A stretch of DNA of 64,000 nucleotides from Siphonodentalium dalli (lineage: Eukaryota > Mollusca > Scaphopoda > Gadilida > Siphonodentaliidae). Location of the stretch: positions 132,029,917 to 132,093,916 of the forward strand of contig CP136066.1 of assembly GCA_032622095.1 (NCBI GenBank), in the 5' to 3' direction. Below are positions 23,675-37,771 of the stretch, piece after piece; the stretch's first letter is position 1, and each line of letters starts with the position of its first letter. The notes beneath the pieces were generated by a model. The model made no database searches and was not told the origin of the DNA. It saw only the letters and a program-made list of their open reading frames with translations. The translations under genes and the position numbers were made by a program.

Positions 23675-26600
23675 CTTCAGTCAGCAATTTACAACTCGAA
23701 TGTGCTAAGATGCCATGCGCAATATTTGTTTTCAGTATTTTTTTGTTTTTAAATATTTTACATTAGGCCAAAAAAAAAAGATGCTATGTTTCCGTACATT
23801 GACCGACCCTAATCTTTTTATTGATATTTTGAGAAAAAGTCAAAATTTTCTAAAAAAAAAATAAAAAAAATAAATAAAAAAATTTATATATATATTTTTC
23901 ACTGTTTTTACCACTAATGCTCATAAATATTGATGAACATTAGTGTGCAAAACACATGGTTTCTAACATATGCCTGTGAACAGTGACCATGAAGTGACAG
24001 TTGTCTCAAAAGCCCCCAGGTGTGTGATGGGTTGTTGATTGATGGGCATTAATTTTTCAATTTTAATTTCATGAGAGTGGATCTCATGCCTGTTTTACCT
24101 GTATGCCTTGCTTGGGACTTATGGAACATACTCATGGGTTCCAAATAAACATGCACGCACATTTATTATTTTCTTGGGAAATTTCCTCCCTGCACAGTGC
24201 TTATTTGAGTCTGCAAGTTTATTAATTTTGAGGCTATGAAAATTGAAATCAGCACAAACTCAAGATTTCTATATGATTCTGATACCAAATTGATGAGCTT
24301 ATAACTTTATGCATGTACATATTCAAATATATGGCATACATGTGAACATTTAAATATTGAATAAAACACGACATGACACATACTATGTTGATTCCTATGC
24401 TTGATCTACATGTACTATAACATTTTTAACTATAGTTGATGTTTTGCTCAGAGTTTCCACTGTGCTATTATTAACTTTCAATGGAATTTTTCCCCTGCAC
24501 TATTATTTGGGCCTGCACTTTTATTTGGAGCCCAAGAGTACCGGTAGGAGCACTATCAGCAGACATGGTGTGTGTATCTGTATATATACATGTATAGAGG
24601 TTATCACCACATATGTTAGTACAGCTACTGTTTCCAAAAACCAGGCATGCTAGGTTGGGTGTACTGGCTACCTCCAGACAATGGGATGTAGTCGTCACAA
24701 TACAAGTAAGGTATAATGGCGGTATTATGGGTAAAATTCTTATAAAAGTTAGTGACATCAATTTCGTACCAAGTTTATAGCCAAATTTATGAAAATGTGG
24801 TATGTGAATAATAAATAACATACTTTAAGCATGAAGTAAGTTTGAACTTTCATCAATCTTAATGTCTATTTCCACTGTGTTTATCAAGTAATACTTTCCC
24901 CACAACACAAGTTGGCATTTTATGTCACTTCGGTCGAGGTAATTCAATATTTCTGCAGCTGGATAAAAAATATCAAAATAAAAAAAATAAAAATAAATTC
25001 CCTACCTACCTACCCTAATTTTTTCACTCCGTTATCGGAAACATGCAATCTATTTTTTTTGCCCTTACCACCCATTTGTGCTGATAATCAGGTGATCAGT
25101 GTTTAAAGCTGCTATTTCAGCATTGCCCATTCACTCAATGTTGCTATTCATGGTTGTGTTACAGCAGATACATACCCTGTATTCAACATCCACCAGTCCA
25201 GACGACACAACAGCATTTTACTTTTAATTATTATTAACGTTTTCTTTTATTATAACAATTTTTATGATCATGACGTCGGCGAGTTTTGTCAAATGTCCAG
25301 CTGATTGATATTTCTGTAATATAACATTTAATAAATATGTGGGGAAAGAATCCACATATCTGCAATCGTGTATGGTTAACTTAGGGCGGGTTTTGTTGAC
25401 CAGCTGCGAAAATTTATGACAAAGATAGTGTTCTTTACCAGTAGAGTGTTTGTCGCTTAGTGCATTAACTAAAGGGAAATAACAATGTTTCACCTCCAAT
25501 TGCATGTTTCTTTCCATATTCTTTCCATATTCTGGGTAGTTACCATCCGTTACTAAGGGGTTGTGACTTGTCAATACATATCCATCTTAAAATTACTAAT
25601 GTCTTCACATGAACGACCATGTGAAGTTTCAAATACATGCCGCTTTATCGAAAACAGTGTATAAAACCCCTTGGAGCCCAGTGTCACAGGTGTCGATCAC
25701 TGTGGTAAGCCAGGGTTCAAAGGGTTAAACATGGTTTTTAAAAATCTGCTATCAGTGCTCAGATCCCACCCACCAATCCGGAACTTGTATCCTGAAGTTT
25801 TTTTTCTGCCCCCCCCCCCCCCCTGTTTTCACATCAAAATACATACTAGTAGTGTGGAAGTGTGGAAATCCTTGTATCCTTCAATTGTTCACAAGATTTG
25901 TCACTATTCATTCACCAGGTGTCAAATCAGGGTATACTAGACCTTCATGTGCCCCATTAAAGGAATATTATTATGAAAATTTGTCAGTATTTTCTTTCAA
26001 TATACATATATTATATAATTAAAATGTCAAGTTTGCCCAAATAATCTTGTGTTTGATCACTAATTTTGTTTTTATAATGAAAAAACAAAATCTTCTGGAG
26101 AATGCCGAAGATCTTATGTTGTGATTGAAGTCACATGATCAGCAGTCAGTGCGGTCATATGATTTAACACGTGACAATGATGTAGGGATTAAGGAAATCC
26201 CGTTAAACAGGTATATTGAAACCCGTCTTCAAGTTACGATTTTCGACTTCTTATACATATTTGAATTTATTCCTATTTTCACTACCTTATGCTGTTTGCC
26301 AGTTTATCTATGTATATATGTCATCGGGCATACACTATTTCAAGGCTTGTTCATGTTGGAGTTCAGGTGTAGCAATTGGAATGTTTTCACTTTGGATTAT
26401 GCTATGCTTTACCAAAGGTAAATGTATACCAGTCATGGTTATTATACATCCATAAGAAATTATCAAGGTTTATTTTGTTAATATTTTGTGTTAATTGGGA
26501 GTAATTTTTTGTTGTTTAGATAACACTTAGTAGGTCAATGGGACACATGAGGTGCTACTACTGATGAATATAGAATCAGTAGTAGCGACATTGGGTCTAG

Positions 26601-26885
26601 TGTCTACTGAGTTTAGAAACCTCCCCTTTCTTAAAGTTCTTGCCACTCCCTAAAGTCCTTATGAATTATGTGGCTTGTGATTATGTGTCTTTGTTGGAGA
26701 CAGTTTTTGTATTCTGTAATTTTAATGCATCGTATCAGGTGGACTGTTTGCTTATGGAGACCAGAGAGAACACGGCATGATTTATTTGTTCAATTTATCT
26801 GATACTCTTCTATTTTCTGTTTGCTATTCTGATGAAATCACCTCATAATGGAAGCATTAAATGGTGGATCTGTTTGTTCTATTAG

Positions 26886-27197
26886 ATCACAAGTGCAAAT
26901 ACTGCAATCACAAGAAGATTTCAGTCAGACGGCATTTACTGGTAGCTGAGGCACCAACTTTTCACAGCTGTATAGTTTCCATTGAAAAAGATCTTGCAAA
27001 TTTTCATAGGATGTCTGAATTTGATGTTCCTGTTCGTAAGCGAAGTTTTTCAATTGCTGTGGGAAATATTGCTTCACATCAATTAAGACATTTTAAAAAT
27101 AAGTCGCCTCCAATCTACAACAGGAGGAAGTCTCTGTTCTGTTCTTCTGAAAAGGAACTACATGGACTTGGAAATAAAACTATCTATATACTCACAG
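26886..27197 (+). CDS. Host gene exon, second copy (block B)
   Basis: I see no difference from the 312-nt exon at 15367-15678, and both splice sites are preserved (TTCTATTAG and CACAG|GTAAAT). Because the exon is phase 1 at both ends, a transcript using both copies would stay in frame and repeat 104 residues. The most likely reading is that the copies are alleles of one exon, because the whole surrounding block is duplicated beside a scaffold gap. If so, only one belongs in the gene model. Confidence 0.6.
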
Positions 27198-30100
27198 GTA
27201 AATATAATTTCTTGTGATGTGTTCAATATATAACCAGTATAGTCATGTATGTCTCAGCAGATTGATGCCCACCTCCAATCACCATTCTCCCTGATATGTA
27301 TGTCTCAGCAGATTGATGCCCACCTCCAATCACCATTCTCCCTGATGCCTTTTTATACTTAGGTGCTGGTCTATTAAACTTCCAATTCTGGGAGAAAAAG
27401 AAATGGGCAGTGTCTAGCCGTTTGCGTATCCATCCAAAACGTTTGTATTCTGGATGATAACTTGTTATTTTAAATAGTATGTGGCAGAATTTCATGAAAC
27501 TTGGTAAATGTTGCCTTCATATGAAAATGTCCCTATCAAGTTTGAATTTGGATCAGATCTGACCATTTCTGGCAGAGTTTAATGCCCCTTTTTGGCTTTG
27601 AATTTGCTGATTATTTTGTTGTCTGGATGATAACTCAAGTTATAATTATCTGATAACTTTCAAATTTAGTATGTAGATTAATCACATTAAAATACTGGTC
27701 AAGTTTGGATTCAGTCCAACCATTTCTGATGCAGTTATGCCCCTGTTTTGACTTAGAATTAGCCGATTATTATTCTGCCATTCTGGTATCTAATCAAATA
27801 AGTTAACAACTTAAACAGTTGGAAGCAAAGTTTGATTCAACAATTTTCCCAGAATCATGGTAGTATGGTACTACCATGGTACTACATGTACTACGTGTAC
27901 CATGGCACTACTACGAGTACATTGATCTACCATGTTAAATTGATATTTACCATTGTACTTACCATCAAACTGTACTAGGGTACTCTACCATGTTACAGTT
28001 GGTACTACCATAGTATTTACCATAATACTACAATAGTACCATGAAACCCTACCATAGGGAGCCTCACATATATAAGAGAATGCACTGGCTTACAAGCTCA
28101 AGGTACATATTGTTAGGTAAATGTATCCTCTTTTATATAGGGTTTTAAAATTATTTAACAATAGCTGGAATTATATTACTTGGGTATAACATATCGCTAA
28201 CATAACAACATGCTAATAAAATGAGATCAATTTTGTCAGGAAAGTTGAAAACATCCCTTGTATAGTACTACAATATGGTACACCACATGTGGTGTTATCT
28301 CACCTCATTCAAAATCACAGGAAGTGTTATTAGCTGCCACTTAACATTAATACCAGGGAACGTGGAACTCAGTTATTCAGAAAAGCCATCTCTGACTGGC
28401 ACCAACCCGTATAAAAAAGCACCATGGTGGTACCAGGGTTCTTTGCCATGTTTGTTCCAGGGTTCTTTAGGCAAAAAAAAAATACCTGTGTTTCCGTGGT
28501 GATCCGCCCGCTGCAATTCTAGCACTCCCAACCATTTTCAATTTATTGATTTTGCAAAATTTGTACACGCCGTGATTTTATTTCTGTGTAAACCGATTCA
28601 TTTCCGAATAAACTGGACACATAGTTAAACTGGATATTTGATATAAAATGTAGGTTGTTGTCATACTGGTCAAAGTGAAACTCCTCCGACTGATCTGAAT
28701 AAGAAAAGAATATTCATCTTGTGATGAAGGAGGTCCATATTAAACAATGATGGCACATATTTTGGAACTCTTAAATAAAATAAAAATGACCCTGGGTGAG
28801 ATCGGATTGATGTCCCGATGGGATACTCAAACTGGACTCACAGGGACATAGATCATGAATATTAAATCTCATCTAATTGAACAACACTGGGTTAAAATAT
28901 TTCATGACCTGAGGAATCTAAATCATCAAGAGGAACTTTATAAATAACATAAAGCATCATTCCAGTATTTAATAGTAGCTACCTTATTTATCTACCACAA
29001 CATCTCATAACAGCATTGGTGAAATTTAGGATAGCAAACCATAGACTGCGAAACAAGCTTTCAAGAAGGTGAAAACACGAGAGTTTACTATGTAAAATGT
29101 TCAGTTCATAAACATGCGATGAGTATCATATTCTTTTGATCTGCGACAATTTTGTCACAACCAGAAGAAAATACATTCCTGACTTTTACGGGTTGAACCC
29201 TTCACTAGAAAAGTTATGTGGCCTCCTTTCTACTGAAAAGATATCAATATTGAAGAACACTAGCATTTATTTGAAACATGTTTTTAAAGAATACAACAAA
29301 GATAGTACACTGATCTACAGAGATATCCATGTGAATTTATAACGAACCAAAGCCGGACGCTTTGGGTTGTATATAGACTATATCTGATTTTGTGACGTCA
29401 CCAATTATTATCTAATACGATGCTGTTGTTTTGAATTTCTGGAGATCGAATGTCGCACAGTAGATCGGTGGGCTTAAAGCATTAATGTCGTAATCGGCTG
29501 TCAAGAGGCCAACCCAAATCAGTCGATGTGCAACATTCTCATATTTATATAAACGTCATAAAATCATTTAGTTGTTTTTATTCATAAGGGAAAGTCACAA
29601 CTCAACACGATCTACGTGTATCTCAAAGCTTTAGTTTCCAACTGATGCACAGCAGTTGATCAATACTACATGGTTCTGTAGAGATTATACGTGCGAAAGG
29701 AAATAAGATAATATTTAATATGGATTTGATTATTATCATAAGCATGCAGCATACTTACATGCATCTGATAATCCATATATATCCTATTTTCATGAATAGA
29801 ATGAAAACACATACTTATGAACAAAGCAGAAGATACATTCAGTTCCACGCGAATTCGGTCAATGGTGAAAGTTACACGATGACGTTGTTTGTCGACTATC
29901 ATTAAAATCGACATGATGACATGTTATGAAATAAACATCCTGAGTATCTGAAGTGGAGAGCTTCCCAGCACGCCAAGTATTATAATGGTTAGTTTCAGTT
30001 CCATGCACTCTCGACAACATATATAACTATTTATAATTACCCCACCAAACATAAGGGGGGGGAGGGGTCCTCATGAGTAAGCCAGTTCCCACTTTGTGAG

Positions 30101-30913
30101 CGAAAACGTGCACTAGCTCCCCCCGGCTTACTGACAGGTGTATACATATACAGTAATTGAAAAAAAAAATATGAAAATATTTTAAAGAGCATTTTGTTAA
30201 AGAGCATTTTTCCCCAAATAAGGGATGTTAAAGAGCGACCACACATCCTCACTGTTGAAAAGTGACAATGTCGTGATATGGTCAAACCGCTGAAACGACT
30301 ATAAACTATATAGTAAAACAGAGGTGCGATTGCAACTGCGCTTTGTGTTATTATTAATTTTCAGTCTGTAATATTATGGTCCATATTCTATGTGTTAGGC
30401 CAAAAAAAAAAAGTGTTTTGGTTCTCGGGCAATTTTTTTTTCAAATCAATGAGGGAGGGAGGGTTTTATTTTTATTTTTTATTGTTTTCTGCGCATAGTA
30501 AGCATGGACAAAGATACCTTCCTTTGTCTAGTAATAACCAGAAAGGTAGAGGGAACTGTTATGCATATACACTCATTTAGTCTTATATAAAAATGACATT
30601 GTACTACCAGTGTATGACTGGGATTACCTAACAATATATAATGCCCCTGACATTAACTACTGTTATTGTTGTCTAAAAACTGATACCTCCCCATTCTAAT
30701 ATGTGATCCTGAATTTAGTCCTGTGCCTTTCAATTGTATAAAGTTACAATTAGTGTAAGTTGTTCACAATGACTAATTGTAAGAAGAGCATGAGGATCAG
30801 CTAATCATTTTCTTAATTGTAGTCATCTACTTCATGTTGTAAGCCTGCAAGTCACTTTTTAACACATTACATGTTAGAGCTCAATGCACACTAATATTCA
30901 ACACATATCTGCT
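27198..30913 (+). other. Intronic sequence of block B
   Basis: Equivalent to 15679-19390. It holds the 51-bp duplication (27246-27346), dispersed repeat units (27400-27780), the TACCATGG simple repeat (27864-28050) and AT-rich sequence. Short frames such as 29136-29342 are shared with block A, but no splice context or recognisable domain supports them. Confidence 0.5.
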
Positions 30914-32723
30914 ATTAGTCCGGTCGCCAAACACCCGGAATTCACGAATGCTTGTTTTCGCGTATAAAGTTTTTTTCTCTGCGGATTTTGTAAATTCAGG
31001 TATCCGACATCAAGATTTTATCGGCTGGCCATCTGTCAGCCTTGAGCAATTTTTTTTATAGCGCCCTAAAAAGGTAACCCCCCCCCCCCAGATTTCCCCA
31101 GACGTAAAACCAGTTACTTGAAATTTGTTGCAAATTCACGTGACTAATCTAGTAAAATGTATATATTTTCATGAAGCTAAGACATAATGACACTATTTTG
31201 GGCCAAAATTGAAACTCACCATCCAAGATGGCCACCAAAATGGCCGCCGGAAGTTGAAAATATGACATTTTTTCTCAAATATCTTCTAGATGAGTTCATG
31301 CTGTTTGGAACTAGTTGAGTAATATGACTTTATTTTGTATTTTGTATATTAACTGATCATTGGAGCAATTAAATATGCAATTATTGGGATCCTATCTGCT
31401 TGTGATCCCTCAAAAATTCGATTTTACAGAATGCGGTATAAAATTTTACAAAAAATCACAACTGGGATTCTAGTCATATTTCAACAAGAAATGAACAGAA
31501 GGTTGCATTTAAGTGAGGCATACCATTACGTATGAATATTCCAACTCACTGGAACCAAAATTCTTACTTTGGCTCAAAATGGCCGCCAAAATATGGAAAA
31601 TGATAAATATTGCCCTAGGGTGTCCTGCAATCGCTTACAAGTTGTGGTTGATGTACAAAATTAGCTATTATGCCTTCTATACATTGAATACTAACATGTC
31701 TGCTGCACCATGGTTAATTGTTACTGTTGCCACCACTGACATCACCAAAAATATTGGACTTTTCTCTCAAAAACTTGACATAAATATCGGCAAAAAATTA
31801 CTTTTCAGGTTTGGACCATTTTGTCTTGTAATATGTAACTATCTTTGGATTGAAAGGTGTTTATTGTATTGGTTTATCTTAAATGTGTCACACTATGGTG
31901 TTTATAGACCAAATTGCTCAAGATGGCTTCCAAAATGGCAACCAAATTGGTAAAAGTTATTTTTTTTACATATATCATTATAACATTATATATATAACAT
32001 TATTCTCTGCGTTATCCGAAAATGTAGCAAATTGTGACTCACTTGGTTATTATACGTGTTAGTTAATTAACTGACAACTAAATGTTCTATTATGGTTGTC
32101 CCAGTTCCGTATGGGGCATGGCAAATTCATTTTAAAGTATGGAAATTTGCGGAGAACCTCTTTTGTGATTCTGACCATATTATTGAAAGGAAATGGGCAG
32201 AACTTTGAGACGGAACTGAGATGAAACATAATATATGGCTCTTCTGGTCCATTACGATAAGCCAATATCAACTGGATACAGGATGGATAACAAGATGGTA
32301 GACAGGGAGTTACTTTATGATCATAGGTGAGGTGAATAGGTATACATGGAGTTAGTGTATGTCACGAATGATGTGAATATGTATACAATGAGTGACTATA
32401 TGGTTATGCTTGTGTTGTCCATAGTGATATTTATAGGTATACAGGGAGAGGTCATGGTCAGGTGTGGGGTGTATCGGTATGCATGGAGTCACTGTATGGT
32501 GTATGGTTGTGTCTATCCTGTACGGGTGCACCCGGTGTGCCTGTATGGACATTGATGTGGTGTATGGATATAGCTACATGGTCATCTATGTATTGATTAT
32601 GTATATATGGAGTGACTGTAAGGGCATGGGTGGGATGTACATGTGTTTTCTGTATGATCATGGATGGGGTGTGTGGATAAATAGTGAGTAATTTTATGGT
32701 TACGGGTAATGTGTGTGGTATAC
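30914..32723. repeat. Long inverted repeat, left arm (block B)
   Basis: An arm of about 1.81 kb runs from TTAGTCCGGTCGCC to the GTATAC at 32718-32723. Its reverse complement is found at 33505-35302 with scattered mismatches and small indels, for example GGTTACGGG against GGTTAGGGG. The outer part contains AAGATGGCNNCC-type repeat sequence and the inner part the 60-bp minisatellite. Confidence 0.9.
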
Positions 32724-33504
32724 ACGGAATGACTGTACTGTCATGATTGAAGTCTATATGCATACCTGGAGTAAGCTGGTGGACATTATCGTGTGGGTAT
32801 ATAGGAAGTGTCCTTGTAGTAACGGATGGGATGTATATATATCGTGGATGTATTATCATTGGTGGGTGTGTAGGGATTAGCTGTATGATCATGGATGGCG
32901 TGTATGGTTATATAGTGCGTTGCTGAATTGTCATGTGTTAGGTGTATATGCAAGTATGGATGGTATGAGTGGTCGTGTGTGCGGGTTTTTGTATATCTGG
33001 AAGGACTGAATGGCCAGTGGTGAGGTGCATATGTATACCTGGAGTGACTCTATGGTCTAGGATGAGCTTCATATGTATATATCGAGTGGTTATATGACTG
33101 TGTGTGGAATATGTATACATGTAGTGACTGTATGGTCAATGGTGAGATGAGTAGGTATACAAGGAGTGACTGTATGTCATCAATGTAATGAATATCTATG
33201 CAGGAAGTGACTAAATGGTCATGTGTCAGGTGTGTGAGTATACCTGGTGTTCCTGCTTGGCGACTCGTGGCAGTATGGTCATGTGTAGGTTATGCGGATA
33301 TACAATCGCGTTGCTATATGGTCATGGGCGAGGTGTATGTGTATATAGCGAGTGGCTATATGGCCATGGATGATGTGCATATGCTCACATGGAGTGACTA
33401 TACTGACATGGCTGGGGTGTATTAGTATATCTTTAGTGGCTGTTCGGCTATGGTGTGACAAATAAGGATACAGTGAGTGATATGGCCAATGGTGAGGTGA
33501 ATAT
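32724..33504. repeat. Minisatellite loop between inverted arms
   Basis: 781 bp of degenerate units of about 60 bp of the form GTATACATGGAGTGACTGTA / TGGTCATGGGTGAGGTGTAT. The last about 400 bp appear in reverse orientation at 21220-21620, next to the left arm of block A. No gene is seen. Confidence 0.85.
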
Positions 33505-35302
33505 GTATACCATACACATTACCCCTAACCATAAAATCACTCACTATTTATCCACACACCCCATTCGTGAGCATACAGAAACACATGTACATCCCACCCA
33601 TGACCTTACAGTCACTCCATATATACATAATCAATACATAGATGACCATGTAGCTACATCCATACACCACATCAATGTCCATACAGGCACACAAGGTGCA
33701 CCCGTACAGGATACACCATACACCATACAGTCACTCAATTCATACCGATTCACCCCACACATGACCATGACCCCTCCCTGTATACCCATACATCTCACTA
33801 TGGACAACACACTCATAACCAGATAGTCACTCATTGTATACATATTCACATCATTCATGACATACATTAACTCCATGTATACCTATCCACTTCACATAGA
33901 GTAACTCCCTGGCTACCATCTTGGCAACCATCCTGTATCCAGTTGATATTGGTTTATCATAATGGACCAGAAGAGCCACATATTATGGTTCATCTCAGTT
34001 CCGTCTCAAAGTTCTGCCCATTTCCTTTCAATAATATGGTCAGAATCACAAAAGAGGTTCTCCGCAAATTTCCATACTTTAAAATGAATTTGTCATGCCC
34101 CATTCGGAACTGGGACAACCATAATAGAACATTTAGTTGTCAGTTAATTAACTAACACGTATAATAACCAAGTGAGTCACAATTTGCTACATTTTCGGAT
34201 AACGCAGAGAATAATGTTATATATATATTGTTATAATGATATATGTAAAAAAAATAACTTTTACCAATTTGGTTGCCATTTTGGAAGCCATCTTGAGCAA
34301 TTTGGTCTATAAACACCGTAGTGTGACACATTTAAGATAGACCAATACAATAAACACCTTTAAATCTAAAGATAGTTACATATTACTAGAAAAAATGGTC
34401 CAAACCTGAAAAGTAAATTTTTGCCGATATTTATGTCAAGTTTTTGAGAGAAAAGTCCAATATTTTTGGTGATGTCAGTGGTGATAACAGTAACAATTAA
34501 CCATGGTGCAGCAGACATGTTAGTATTCAATGTATAGACGGCATAATAGCCAATTTTGTACATCAATCACAACTTGTAAGCGATTGCAGGACACCCTAGG
34601 GCAATATTTACCATTTTCCATATTTTGGCGGCCTTTTTGGCAGCCATTTTGAGCCAAAGTAAGAATTTTGGTTCCAGTGAGTTGGAATATTCATAGGTAA
34701 TGGTATGCCTCACTTATTTGCAACCTTCTGTCCATGTCTTGTTGAAATATGACTAGAATCCCAGTTGAGATTTTTTGGTGAAATTTTATACCGCGTTCTG
34801 TAAAATCGAATTTTTGAGGGATTACAAGGGGATAGGACCCCAATAATGGCATATATAATTGCTCCAATGATCAGTTAATATAAAAAATACAAAATAACGT
34901 CATATTACTCAACCAGTTCCAAACATCATGAACTGATCTAGAAGATATTTGTGAAAAAATGTCATATTTTCAACTTCCGGCGGCCATTTTGGTGGCCATC
35001 TTGGATAGTGAGTTTCAATTTTGGGCCAAAATAGTGTCATTATACCTTAGCTTCATGAAAATATATATATTTTACTAGATTAGTCATGTGAGTTTGTAAT
35101 AAATTCCAAGTAACTGGTTTTACGTCTGTGAAAAAAATTGGGGGGGGGGGTATACTTTTTAGGGCACTATAAAAAAAATTGCTCAAGGCTGACAGATGGC
35201 CAGCCGATAAAATCTTGATGTCGGATACCTGAATTTACAAAATCCGCAGAGAAAAAAACTTTATACGCCAAAACACGCATCCGTGACCTGGCGGCCGGAC
35301 TA
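33505..35302. repeat. Long inverted repeat, right arm
   Basis: Reverse complement of 30914-32723. It includes the counterpart of the poly-C run as poly-G at 35141-35150 and ends at GCGGCCGGACTAT. The arm is more diverged from the left arms than blocks A and B are from each other, so the inverted repeat is older than the A/B difference. Confidence 0.9.
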
Positions 35303-36429
35303 TATGGACATGTTGATAAAATTAAAAAAAAAATTCTTTTTTTTTCGTAAGTTTTTTTGTCATAACATCAGGCATTGCAATAAAAAGGCCTAATGCAGCC
35401 CTTTTTATTCAATGCGGCGGGGCCTGAGAACCAAAACTTTTTTTTTTTTGGCCTTACATTTGCAAAATAGATGTGATGATGGCCAAACATCACTTGAGGT
35501 CGGGACAATCTAGAATGGGAATCATGTGCTCCTTTGTGTGTTAAAACATATCTAATCTTAATTGTTGTCATATTATTAACCCAATTTGCCAAGTTCCTAT
35601 CAGTTGGATAGATTGAAGTACCAACCAGGAATTTTAACCTCAATGGTTGGGCATGCAGAATAAATTTTCCATTGCGGCTGATGGATGGTTCAGTACATGT
35701 TTGTAATGCTGGATATCGCCGACATGTTTATTCTTCATTTATGTATTTATTTAGCTGATCGGTGACATTATACCATAAATATAATATTATTTTAAATAGC
35801 TCAATGTTTTATAGTCCCATGATCACTGGAAACTATTTTCTCCATTCACACAAGTCTCATTTGTCGCTGGTCGACAGCTATGTGCAGACAAGTGTAGATA
35901 ATCAGCAACGAAAAGATCTTCGCCAACGAACATAATGCGAACAGTAAAATCAGCAATGAATGGGCGCCTTTTCTTCACATGCGATTTTATTATACCATCT
36001 TATGCATCCAATGGTAGTTTTTCCTTGTTAATTAGGTTCAGTATGCCACTGAACGTTGCAATCTCCCGAAATTTTTTACCCTAAACAGTACTACCACATG
36101 ATAGCATGCCTTCTCGTTTTCCCATAATAAACATGGGAATTTTATTGCATGCCAATAATGGATCGTTTCTAATTAAAACATTACTAATACTTCATGTTAT
36201 TATACAAATGTTATGGTTCAATGAAAATGAAATCTGTACTATATTCACATGTCGGGCATTTTTCAAATGTTTGCTGGGAAAACTTCTTACAAAATCAGGA
36301 ATGAATCGGAGCCGCATCGGAACGAACCCCATAAAAAATCACCAACGAAAGTTATCGCGTCAAATCATTGAACCCCGAGTGATAGTCAAACTAAATTTAG
36401 TGCTATTTGACACGAGGTATGTGGATTTG

Positions 36430-36670
36430 ACCCTTTCATGGAGCAGCGCTGGTACAGCATTAAAGACCATATGCCAGTGCGTTCTCTTATATATGCTAGT
36501 CTCCCATAGGGAACTTCGCATATATAAGAGAATGCACTGGCTTACAAGGTCAAGGTAAATATTGTTTGGCCAACGTATTCTCTTATATACATGTATGCGA
36601 GGCTCCCAATGGGAGACTCGCATATATAAGAGAATGCATTGTCACAGGATGCTCCAGTCATGGACGGGTT
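36430..36670. mobile_element. TIR-bearing MITE, copy 1
   Basis: The outer edges are imperfect inverted repeats (ACCCTTTCATGGAG against CTCCAGTCATGGACGGGTT). Inside is a nested palindrome, TTCTCTTATATATGC ... GCATATATAAGAGAATGCA, around CTCCCATAGGGA, and the module occurs twice. The same architecture is found at 39563-39793, and a fragment at 16535-16605 (and its block B copy). No coding capacity. Superfamily not assigned because no target duplication is clear. Confidence 0.7.
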
Positions 36671-36881
36671 AAGGACTGCCAAGTAGCTGGGGTTTAAGCT
36701 ACATATTCACCTCGCTGTCGGGTATTCGGACAAATAATAAATAATTTTTCCAAATACCCAACATATAGTAAATACTAATCAATTTGAATAGGCAGATAAA
36801 AGGTATTATAAAGTTGTTATATGAGGAAGATAATAATCCAACATATTATATGTAATAGCAGACAAGAACGTTGGCACTATA

Positions 36882-36987
36882 GGTTATAAGCAACTAAATA
36901 ATTGAAATTATGCCCCTTGCCATTTGTGTAGGGAAACTCGAGTCAGCATAAAAAAAATAGTGGCAGCTGAATGGTGTATAATATATT
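36882..36987. repeat. 106-bp direct repeat, copy 1
   Basis: GGTTATAAGCAACTAAATAA to ATGGTGTATAATATATT matches 37772-37877 with only three or four differences. Between the copies are 784 bp of unrelated sequence with a poly-G run. Flanking direct repeats of this size could be solo-LTR-like ends or a simple segmental duplication. Confidence 0.85.
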
Positions 36988-37771
36988 TGCAAAGCGTGTC
37001 GCAGCGCCACATAATCTGACAAATTAACCCTTTTCAACAAAATTCAGATTGTATGCCCAAAAATGGGTGTGTTGTTAAAATGAATTATTTGGGACAGATA
37101 GTGCACCTTTTATGCCGAAAAGTGGACAAACGAGCCCAGCCGCCTCTCGTCATTTTTAGTGATACGACTATTCTCGATCTGTTATTGGGAGTGGACTGGG
37201 AAATTCTAAGGGACACAGCGAACCCCAGTTTCGAGTCCGTAAAATCGAGGGGGGGGGGGGGGGTGGGTAATTCAAGTCACAAATTTGTCATTTCCTTCCA
37301 TGTAATGAAATGCGTCTTGAATATTGTTAATACTGGAATCCAGTTGCATTGTCAAATCGGCGTTATTATATGTGCCTGTGTGTTTTCGCGACCAAAAGAA
37401 ACGATTTTCGATTTGAAAATCGCACTTTTTGGGTATTTATGTTGTCTTTAAAAATATTTATGTCAAGTACACTTCACAGCCATATGACTTCTGTTAAAAA
37501 ATAGCACGTTGTCATGTAAGACATAAAACAGGAAATAAGTGGCTAGAGTCCCAATGGTGTGGTGTCTGCTGGGGGTTAAAGTGGAACATAGGTGCTCCGA
37601 CAAAGTTTTATTTTGTGCCCAATGTCTGCAACAGGGGGGTTAAATACAGTCCAATACAGGGAGAAGTGGTGTAGTTCTTGTCTGGAAAGCATGTTTTTTA
37701 TTAATATTATGTTTTCTGTGACAATTTGATATATGTTTAAGCAAAAACCCACACATTTTTTATTGTGTTTT

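Larger units (their letters stand above)
21721..32723. repeat. Duplicated block B
   Basis: This is a near-identical copy of 10311-21219 that starts directly after the gap. Unlike block A it continues uninterrupted through the loop and the right arm of the inverted repeat into unique sequence, so it is the better path for a collapsed assembly. It carries one extra 117-bp segment at about 22357-22475. The rest is equivalent to block A: 36-bp minisatellite, exon, 51-bp duplication and dispersed repeats. Confidence 0.9.

Noticed and set aside
32458-33876. Several frames of 60-144 codons on both strands
   Set aside because: All are translations of the 60-bp minisatellite, which lacks stops in several frames.
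36106-36623. 150-codon and 87-codon frames
   Set aside because: They cross the MITE at 36430-36670 and share no similarity with frames in its other copy.
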